A DNA stretch of 64,000 bases from JADMIH01 sp036399775 (GTDB lineage Bacteria; Chloroflexota; Chloroflexia; QHBQ01; JADMIH01): positions 27,291 to 91,290 of the forward strand of contig DASWMJ010000085.1 in NCBI GenBank assembly GCA_036399775.1, given 5' to 3'. The notes under the pieces were generated by a model. That model ran no database searches. It worked only from the letters and a program-made list of their open reading frames with translations, and was not told where the DNA came from. Shown in pieces: positions 58,436 to 64,000 of this stretch (position 1 is its first letter; each line of letters begins with the position of its first letter). A program made the translations under genes and the position numbers.

Positions 58436-59635
58436 CTAACCCCTGACCACTCGCTGATAGAGCGCCCAGGTCATGCTGGCGGCTTTCGCCCAGGAGAAAT
58501 TTGCTGCCTGCTGAGGTCCAGTTCGGCGCATCCTTTTCTCTTCCGCCTCGTCTAATAGCCCACGTTCCAGGGCGGCTGACCAGGCTTCTGCGTCGTGGGG
58601 ATCGAGGAGGATGCCCGCGTCGCCTACTACCTCAGGGAGCGAGCCGCCTGTGGACGCTAGCACGGGCACCCCGCACGCCATAGCTTCAAGCGCCGGCAGG
58701 CCAAAGCCTTCGTAGAGGGAAGGCAGGGCGAAGGCCCGCGCTCCCTGGTACAGCCTGGGGAGGTGCTCACCGGGTACTCTCCCTAGCAGGCGAACGTTAT
58801 CGCGCAGCTTCAACGAGTCAATCCGCTCGTAGACTTTCTCATAGAGCCACCCTTCGCTCCCTGCTATAGCCAGCACCGGCGCAGGCGACACTCGCTTGTG
58901 GTCCAGCAGCAGCCTGTATGCTTCAAGCATCACGGGCAGGTTCTTGCGCGGCTCGATGGTGCTGACGAAGAGCACATAGCCACCCTCACCAGGTGCGGGA
59001 AGCCCAAATTCTAGTGCCGATGCCTCCTGTGCTTCTTTCACGTTTGGAGGCGGGCTAAACTCGTCGCCTGCCGCCGCCGGGATGACCGCTACCTTATCAG
59101 GCTTAACTCCAAGCAGAGATACTATGTCGTCGCGGGCGGATTGGGATAGGGCGATCAGGGCTTCGGCATCACGGGCTGCGCGGTAGACCTGGCTATAGTA
59201 TCGCTTGCTCTCGCCGGTTAGGAGCGTCAGGTCAGGGAACTTGAGGAAGGCAAGATCTTGTATGTTGACTATCGCAGGGAATCTGCGGTAGCGCGGAGGT
59301 ACGAAGTCGGGGGAGTGTATCAATTGGGGCCAGGGGCGCAGCTTCAGAAGCTCCAACCCAAGCGCGGGTTGCTCGAAGCGGTTGTGGGGCGGCGTCCACA
59401 TAGGCACGCGCCGGAAGCGTCTGTCCCGGACGATGCGCTCTCCATGCCCGCGCATCTGCAACACCTGGAAGCGAGCATCCGGCCCCACGTCAGGCGATGC
59501 CGCCAGCGCCCTCAACAAGCTCACCGCATACTGCCCGATCCCCGCACGCCGGTAATGTACCATGCGAGCATCGAACACGACGTTTAATTTTGAATTCTTA
59601 ATTTTGAATTTTGAATTGGTTGGCGTACTACTCAT
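58436..59635 (-). CDS. GT4-family glycosyltransferase
   Basis: Up to 399 residues. The GT-B core opens VVFDARMVHYRRAGIGQYAVSLL and has VALIALSQSARDDIVSLLG-like, FVSTIEPRKNLPVMLEAYRLL and LYEGFGLPALEAMACGVPVLAS, so it is a retaining GT4 (mannosyl- or glucosyltransferase-like). The first 18-19 codons of the frame from ATG 59635 come from an (AATTTTG)n heptamer tract, and neither ATG 59635 nor GTG 59578 has a clear ribosome-binding site. The GTG would start the fold where the family normally starts. It lies downstream of the GH57 gene on the same strand. Confidence 0.83.
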   Translation of the reverse strand: MSSTPTNSKFKIKNSKLNVVFDARMVHYRRAGIGQYAVSLLRALAASPDVGPDARFQVLQMRGHGERIVRDRRFRRVPMWTPPHNRFEQPALGLELLKLRPWPQLIHSPDFVPPRYRRFPAIVNIQDLAFLKFPDLTLLTGESKRYYSQVYRAARDAEALIALSQSARDDIVSLLGVKPDKVAVIPAAAGDEFSPPPNVKEAQEASALEFGLPAPGEGGYVLFVSTIEPRKNLPVMLEAYRLLLDHKRVSPAPVLAIAGSEGWLYEKVYERIDSLKLRDNVRLLGRVPGEHLPRLYQGARAFALPSLYEGFGLPALEAMACGVPVLASTGGSLPEVVGDAGILLDPHDAEAWSAALERGLLDEAEEKRMRRTGPQQAANFSWAKAASMTWALYQRVVRG

Positions 59636-59672
59636 AACTCAAAATTCAAAATTCAAAATTAAGAATTCGTCT
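59584..59672. repeat. Heptanucleotide AT-rich tandem repeats in inverted arrangement at two gene ends
   Basis: Left tract: ttaattt, tgaattc, ttaattt, tgaattt, tgaattg (59584-59618). Right tract: ctcaaaa, ttcaaaa, ttcaaaa, ttaagaa, ttcgtct (59638-59672). The two are largely complementary. The left one encodes part of the N-terminus of the GT4 gene and the right one the last codons and stop of the GH57 gene. Confidence 0.85.
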
Positions 59673-61974
59673 TGTGGAGCCACTCAAGCTCGATGTCTAC
59701 CGATTGGGTGGGGGGGAGCTTGAGGAGCCAATGGAGGAGGATGCAGCTACCCTGGTAGGTGCGCTCGAAGCCTGCTTCCGAGCCGGAGACGGTCTCTACG
59801 GGGAAGCGCCAGAAGGTCGCGGGGTAGCTCGTCTTGCACGCCATCTCTATGCCGAGCCACGAGTTGCCCACCGCCAGCTCGCTCACGTTGCGCACTTCGC
59901 CCGTAGAGTCGAGCGCGGCATCCTCTAGCTCGTAACCCTCAACTTTGTAATATGCAGAGGGGTTGTGCCCTCCACCCAGCAGGTTGATGTTCCATTCCGT
60001 GCCGAAGACGGCGGTAAGCTCGGTGTCGCCCGTATTCTGGATGTTGTAGCACACCCTGAAACTGGACGAGCCGGGCTTGAGGGCCAAGCGCTTGCTCACG
60101 CGCACCGGCTTGCTTTCTTCACCCGTATTGACGTGCCCGTCGCGCTGTAGCACCACGTACAGGATGTTCTCGCTGTCGTCGTGCATCTCGGCGTGGTAAG
60201 CGCCCGTTGCGAAATCGCCCTCTTCGTTGTAGTCCGACTTGATAAAGCCCTCAAGGGTGGTGCCTGGGCCAAGAAAATGGTCTATCATGCAGGCTCGCCG
60301 GTAGGAGTCGTAATTCAGGTAGCGGTCCAACCCCACCTCTTTTACGCGCACTGCATCATGCGGCGACTGCGCCGCCCCTTCCTCCAACTCTTTACCCGCC
60401 CCAACCTCCACCTCACCGCGAACCCCCGCCGTCTGCTCCCCATCACCCGACCCCTTGTCCCTTGCCCCTGATCCCTTATCATTATTACCTGACCCCTGAC
60501 CCCTGACCCCTGACCCCTCGGCCCGACGCTTCTCCTCAACTTCCCTCAGCATTTCGTGGTAACTTTCCGGGCGGCGGCTGACCGTCGAGGCCAGGTTGTA
60601 GTTGTGCGGACGCAGGTCCCACTCGAAGATAGAGCCGCCGTCCGCCAGGTCTATGTAGAGGTTGAGAGCGTTGCCTTCAATCAGCAATTCATGCATGGAG
60701 TCGCGGTCGAAATCGGTAATTTCAGGCGCGATCCAATTCTGGTCGCCGTAGATAACGCGTTCCGCCGCCTGCTGCGCTTTGATGAGGTGGGCATGCACGC
60801 GGGTGCGTATATCGGTCATGTAAACGCCGCCGAAGAGGCCGTGCCAGTAAGTATCGTTGCTCTGGCCGCGCAGTAAGTCTTCGTACCCCACGTCGGTATT
60901 GCCGTCGCCGCCTCGCTCGGCCAGGACCTGCCGCGCCTGGTGTACCTTGTCATGTACGCGCAGCATCTTCTTGTGCTGGGTGTTCACCTCCGGGTACTTC
61001 GCCATGAAGTTGCGCCAGAAGCCCGCCTTCATATACTCGACAGCCGGGTCTTTGGCTTCCTCCATCTTCTTGTAAAGCTGGTTGAACTCGGCGGCGCGCC
61101 TGGCGGGGAGCGCCCACTCCATCATCTCGTTATAGGAGGCGGTGGGCAGGTAGATGCGCCCAATGGCGGGGAAGTGGCGGATATATTCGCCCAATTTGAC
61201 CGTATGAAGCCAACTGCTGTTCTCTTCCAGTGCCGAAAAGAAGTGGTCCACCCAGCCGCTCTTACCGTCGTCGCCCCACGAGTGCTCGTATGTTTCAGGC
61301 CACGCGCCGAACTTCTCGCCGTCGTCGCCCATGACCAGTATCTTGCCCGGTTGGGGGAGCGCCTCGTCGTACAAGTAGCGGATGGTCTCTTCAACGGGCC
61401 GCCAGGGGATGGTGTAGCGCAACTGCTTGGAGGTAGCGAAGACGTTGACAGCATTGCCGTTATCCTCGGTCACGTAATAGCCCGCCAGATCGTCATCGGT
61501 CAGGCCCACCATCTTGAAGTGGATGTCGTCCAGCAGCGTCCACTGGATACCCGCGCTCGCAAGGTGGGTAGGCAGGGTAGGCTCCCACACGCGCTCGGCC
61601 AGCCACATGCCGGTAGGGTCGTAGCCGAAGTCGCTGCGGACGGCCTCCGACAGCTTCTCTATCTGCGCGCGCTTGTCGTCGTCGGGTATGGTGGGCAGGA
61701 TAGGCTCGTAGTAGCCGCCCGACAGCACCTCCACCTGGCCCCGCTCCACCAGTGCGCGTATGCGGCGCATGAAGTCGGGCTTGCTCTTTCGCAGCCAATC
61801 GAGAAGCGAGCCTGTGTAGTGGATGCCCAGCCGCACGCCTGGGTGCCTCTCCAACGCACCTATCATAAGTTCGTAGGTGCGCTCGTATATCTCCTCGAAT
61901 ACCTCGTCCGATTGGCCGACCGGCTGGTGGTTGTGCATCACCAGGCCAAGTGAGATGTGCCTGTCCTTGATCAT
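59659..61974 (-). CDS. GH57 4-alpha-glucanotransferase/amylase-like enzyme
   Basis: About 771 residues from ATG 61974, which has GGGAG 10 nt upstream; a TTG at 61995 is an alternative. The catalytic domain begins LGLVMHNHQPVGQ. The nucleophile lies in MWLAERVWEP (E127) and the acid in LVMGDDGEKFGAWPETYEH (D217 or D218), close to E123 and D214 of the Thermococcus litoralis enzyme. DUF1925- and DUF1926-like domains follow, the second ending SVDIELEWLHKTNS. Between them a Gly/Ser/Arg-rich linker of about 50 residues (from GSGVRGQGSGNN) is encoded by a heptamer tract at 60449-60518. It should transfer alpha-1,4-glucans in the cytoplasm. Confidence 0.9.
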   Translation of the reverse strand: MIKDRHISLGLVMHNHQPVGQSDEVFEEIYERTYELMIGALERHPGVRLGIHYTGSLLDWLRKSKPDFMRRIRALVERGQVEVLSGGYYEPILPTIPDDDKRAQIEKLSEAVRSDFGYDPTGMWLAERVWEPTLPTHLASAGIQWTLLDDIHFKMVGLTDDDLAGYYVTEDNGNAVNVFATSKQLRYTIPWRPVEETIRYLYDEALPQPGKILVMGDDGEKFGAWPETYEHSWGDDGKSGWVDHFFSALEENSSWLHTVKLGEYIRHFPAIGRIYLPTASYNEMMEWALPARRAAEFNQLYKKMEEAKDPAVEYMKAGFWRNFMAKYPEVNTQHKKMLRVHDKVHQARQVLAERGGDGNTDVGYEDLLRGQSNDTYWHGLFGGVYMTDIRTRVHAHLIKAQQAAERVIYGDQNWIAPEITDFDRDSMHELLIEGNALNLYIDLADGGSIFEWDLRPHNYNLASTVSRRPESYHEMLREVEEKRRAEGSGVRGQGSGNNDKGSGARDKGSGDGEQTAGVRGEVEVGAGKELEEGAAQSPHDAVRVKEVGLDRYLNYDSYRRACMIDHFLGPGTTLEGFIKSDYNEEGDFATGAYHAEMHDDSENILYVVLQRDGHVNTGEESKPVRVSKRLALKPGSSSFRVCYNIQNTGDTELTAVFGTEWNINLLGGGHNPSAYYKVEGYELEDAALDSTGEVRNVSELAVGNSWLGIEMACKTSYPATFWRFPVETVSGSEAGFERTYQGSCILLHWLLKLPPTQSVDIELEWLHKTNS
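60449..60518. repeat. Heptanucleotide tandem repeat (GACCCCT)n inside the GH57 coding region
   Basis: Ten period-7 units: gacccct, tgtccct, tgcccct, gatccct, tatcatt, attacct, then four identical gacccct (60491-60518). The frame stays open through it and encodes the GSG-rich linker of the GH57 enzyme. Confidence 0.9.
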
Positions 61975-62070
61975 GGGTATGTATTCTCCCAGCAAATAGA
62001 TTCGATGCCCTACCTACCACTATCCGGCAACCTTCATGCCACTCCTGTGAAAATAACAGTAGGTTCTCAC

Positions 62071-62105
62071 CCCTAACCCCTAACCCCTAACCCCTGACCC
62101 CTGGC
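62071..62105. repeat. Heptanucleotide tandem repeat (CCCTAAC)3 plus two variants
   Basis: Units ccctaac three times, ccctgac, ccctggc, upstream of the GH57 gene and directly at the stop of the DDN-type reductase gene (62106). It is the same class as the tracts at 48670 and 58322 on the other strand. Confidence 0.85.
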
Positions 62106-62663
62106 CTATTGAGGCCGCAGCACCACCATAGGTATATCGCGTTCGGTGAGCTTCTGGTACTCGGCATACTGGCGCGCTTTGCGGGTGAGGCGGGGCCACA
62201 GGTGGGCTTTCTCCTGGGGCGTAACCTCTTTAGCTGTGACGGATTTCGTCACACGCCCGATCTGGACGGTAGCCTGGGGGTTGCTTTGCAGGTTGAGGAA
62301 CCACAGCGGAGGTTCGTCCCTGCCGGAGTTGGAGGCGGTTACGACGTAGTTCTTTCCGTCGGGGAGGTAGTTGAGGGGTACGGTGCGCGGCTGGCCGCTC
62401 TTGCGCCCGGTGGTCGTGAGGAGGAGCACAGGCATCTCTCCAATTTTGCCGCCCACCTTGCCGCCCGTGCGCCGGTACATTGCCGCGTGCCTGCTCGCCG
62501 TCCCCTTGTTCATGAGTTTGACCGACGAGAGCAATAGCACCTTGTCCATCCAACGCGTCCACCAGTTGAGCCGTGCCACAAACGCCTCCAGTCGCCCAAA
62601 AAAAGAGGGACGGGGTGTGAATCCGTACGATCTATCTAATCGCCCGTATATGATCCCTGACAT
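62106..62663 (-). CDS. Deazaflavin (F420)-dependent nitroreductase-like protein
   Basis: 185 residues. VLLLTTTGRKSGQPRTVPLNYL, YVVTASNSGRDEPPLWFLNLQSNP and VQIGRVTKSVTAKEV are diagnostic of the DDN/DUF385 split-beta-barrel family that binds F420H2. Members reduce quinones or nitro-compounds and may protect from oxidative stress. An amphipathic, Trp-containing N-terminus (LNWWTRWMDKVLLL) may attach it to the membrane, as in quinone reductases of the family. F420 synthesis genes are not in the window. It is followed on the minus strand by the GH57 gene after a 131-bp gap with heptamers. Confidence 0.88.
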   Translation of the reverse strand: MSGIIYGRLDRSYGFTPRPSFFGRLEAFVARLNWWTRWMDKVLLLSSVKLMNKGTASRHAAMYRRTGGKVGGKIGEMPVLLLTTTGRKSGQPRTVPLNYLPDGKNYVVTASNSGRDEPPLWFLNLQSNPQATVQIGRVTKSVTAKEVTPQEKAHLWPRLTRKARQYAEYQKLTERDIPMVVLRPQ

Positions 62664-62742
62664 CCAGGCCCATATACCCCTCCTATATGCTATTGCCGAT
62701 TATGCAATGGAACTACAGATTCTGCAAGAAGAACTTCTCGCG

Positions 62743-62797
62743 ATAAACCCAACAAGAAATGCTGCCCAACTTGGGCAGCATTTCTTGTTGGGTTTAT
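62743..62797. terminator. Bidirectional intrinsic terminator (26-bp perfect arms)
   Basis: ATAAACCCAACAAG and its complement form 26-bp arms (62743-62768 and 62772-62797) with a 3-nt loop; the core GCTGCCCA/TGGGCAGC is GC-rich and ends are A/T-rich. It lies just after the stop of the lipoprotein gene (62810, minus strand) and before the DDN-type gene. Confidence 0.85.
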
Positions 62798-62809
62798 TAG
62801 CTTATTGGC

Positions 62810-63784
62810 TTACTTTATCTTCAGGTCGCCGCAAGCAACGTATATAGCTGCTTCGGTAGCAGACTTGTGGATATTGATGGCATATTCGCCCTTAGATAGC
62901 TCATCCATACTGACAGGCACTTCGGTCTCCGACTTGCCATTCACCACACTGCTCAACGGATAGGCAGGGTTGGGGTCGAGATTGGCACACGTACCTTTAT
63001 GAATATGGGCGGGCTGTGGCTCAGTCGTGCCGTTGCTCAGGTTGATGGACACCATGACAGCGTTATCGCCCTTCATAGTCAGGGTGGCGCTACCAGTCTG
63101 GTTAGAGTCGTTCTGAGCTGACAGGGTAACATTCATCATGCCTTCCATCATAGCGCCAGGCGTCTCGGCCATCATAACTGTGGGTGTCTCTCCACCCATC
63201 ATACCCATGACCTTGAGGTCGCCACAAGCGACATAAACAGACGCCTCGGTGGCGGACTTGTGGATATTGATAGCATACTCGCCCTTAGATAGCTCGTCCA
63301 TGCTGACAGGCACTTCGGTCTCCGACTTGCCGTTCACGACGCTGCTCAATGGGTAGGCAGGGTTGGGGTCGAGAGTGGCGCACGTACCCTTGTGGATATG
63401 GGCGGGCTGTGGCTCAGTCGTGCCGTTGCTCAGGTTGATAGATACCATGATCGCTTTGCCGCCCATGTCAGTTATAGTAGCGGTGCCGTTCTGGTTAGAG
63501 CCATTCTGCGCTGACAGAGCTACCTCCATCTTGGTTTCCATCATAGCGCCGGGCGTCTCCGCCATCATAGCCGTAGGCGTCTCGCCTTCCATCATCATTG
63601 CCGTTGGAGTTCCCTCCGTCATCATAGCTGTAGGCGTTTCTCCTGCCATCATTGCCGTCGGCTGCTGCGCGGGGGTGGTGGCGGTAGGCGACACCGGCGC
63701 AGCCGCTCCTCCGCACGCCGATAGGAATACGGCTCCCACGAGCATCAACGGTACTAACCGTGCCAACTTATTTCGTACATTCAT
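62810..63784 (-). CDS. Met-rich lipoprotein with duplicated AHIHKG (CHRD/SOD-like) domain
   Basis: About 324 residues from ATG 63784 (AGGAGG upstream; an upstream ATG at 63886 is inferior). The lipobox is FLSACGG. A linker of repeated PTAMM units (GETPTAMM, GTPTAMM) leads to domain 1. A shorter Met-rich linker leads to domain 2. The two domains are nearly identical over more than 60 residues (INLSNGTTEPQPAHIHKGTC ... SMDELSKGEYAINIHKSATEA), with 131 codons between equivalent points. PAHIHKG resembles the His pattern of CHRD and Cu/Zn-SOD-like folds. Paired Met and His could bind copper; not shown by the sequence alone. The protein should sit on the outer face of the membrane. Confidence 0.8.
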   Translation of the reverse strand: MNVRNKLARLVPLMLVGAVFLSACGGAAAPVSPTATTPAQQPTAMMAGETPTAMMTEGTPTAMMMEGETPTAMMAETPGAMMETKMEVALSAQNGSNQNGTATITDMGGKAIMVSINLSNGTTEPQPAHIHKGTCATLDPNPAYPLSSVVNGKSETEVPVSMDELSKGEYAINIHKSATEASVYVACGDLKVMGMMGGETPTVMMAETPGAMMEGMMNVTLSAQNDSNQTGSATLTMKGDNAVMVSINLSNGTTEPQPAHIHKGTCANLDPNPAYPLSSVVNGKSETEVPVSMDELSKGEYAINIHKSATEAAIYVACGDLKIK

Positions 63785-63929
63785 AGAACTGCTTTCCTCC
63801 TGGTGTAATATGGTCGATTGGGTATAACGGTAAAACATAAACAGTAGAACCGCCGTCTCAACCCGTATTACGTTACAGAAGACCAAACGGTTTGCTTTGG
63901 AGTTGCTACCGACTCGAAGGAAAATAATA

Positions 63930-64000
63930 GTAGGGGCGTGATTTATCGCGCCCTGATAGGGATGACAAACCAGCTTGGTGTGTATATCCCCACCAGGGCG
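63930..64000. mobile_element. MITE-like palindromic element, second copy (cut by window end)
   Basis: The left arm 63930-63953 is identical to the 24-bp arm at 41150-41173. After a 42-bp spacer unlike that of the first copy, the window ends in GGGCG, the start of the expected right arm. The remaining part of the region upstream of the lipoprotein gene shows no coding frame. Confidence 0.75.

Noticed and set aside
62071..62105. Telomere-like CCCTAAC repeats
   Set aside because: Three units in a chromosome interior, alongside many other 7-bp tracts; no sign of a linear end.

Overview
The window is about 64 kb of GC-rich bacterial chromosome. Gene content points to Chloroflexota, by inference only since no rRNA or ribosomal marker is present. 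Pointers are secreted proteins ending in ETGH/FGYP-type C-terminal repeats, an S-layer protein with integrin-like propellers, a GH57 glucanotransferase, a deazaflavin-dependent (DDN-type) reductase, V4R, DUF2085 and DUF4126 proteins, and intergenic DNA full of heptanucleotide tandem repeats and small palindromic elements.

Left part (1-36.4 kb): every gene lies on the minus strand. It opens with the truncated 3' side of an XRE-STAND-TPR regulator (1-2510). Next is the most unusual block (3054-16218), an operon-like run of eight genes. A zinc-metalloprotease-like gene (HExxH plus a downstream Glu) followed by a ComEC-like metallo-beta-lactamase gene occurs three times. A patatin-like lipase and a four-TM protein with a carboxypeptidase-regulatory-like domain sit between copies 2 and 3. 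A decayed junction between copies 1 and 2 shows the array has been rearranged. Upstream of it come an S-layer-anchored double beta-propeller protein (16524-19679), a lipoprotein phosphatase (19794-20909), and a five-gene envelope cluster (21000-30431): a GT28-like and two GT4 glycosyltransferases, an ABC exporter fused through an extra TM helix to a WD40 propeller, and a double aminoglycoside-phosphotransferase-fold protein. A second conflict-type module (31020-36137) holds a CHAT protease-STAND ATPase-TPR protein, a small TM partner and a nonsense-interrupted gene.

The CHAT module lies directly downstream of an intact tRNA-Gln(CUG) gene (36301-36374). A 40-bp copy of the tRNA 3' half, broken at the anticodon loop, sits at 30975-31014, and a more decayed one at about 3005-3022. 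These look like footprints of serial insertion at tRNA-Gln and split the left 33 kb into two islands, each ending in a candidate defence/conflict system.

Right part (36.6-64 kb): genes occur on both strands and look like core or accessory chromosome. They include VOC and alpha/beta-hydrolase genes, a C39-like peptidase, a V4R regulator, a GH5-like glycosidase with C-terminal repeats, a secreted protein with two cysteine-less sulfite-oxidase-fold domains, a PIG-L deacetylase, two EamA transporters, a sorbosone-dehydrogenase-like propeller, a carotenoid-type FAD oxidoreductase, an S9 peptidase, an APH-fold kinase, several membrane proteins, a GT4, a GH57 glucanotransferase, a DDN-type reductase and a Met-rich lipoprotein with a duplicated domain. 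Intergenic regions carry period-7 tandem repeats, some of which have spread into coding sequence, and at least four families of small inverted-repeat elements. Residue numbers refer to the start given in each entry unless stated.
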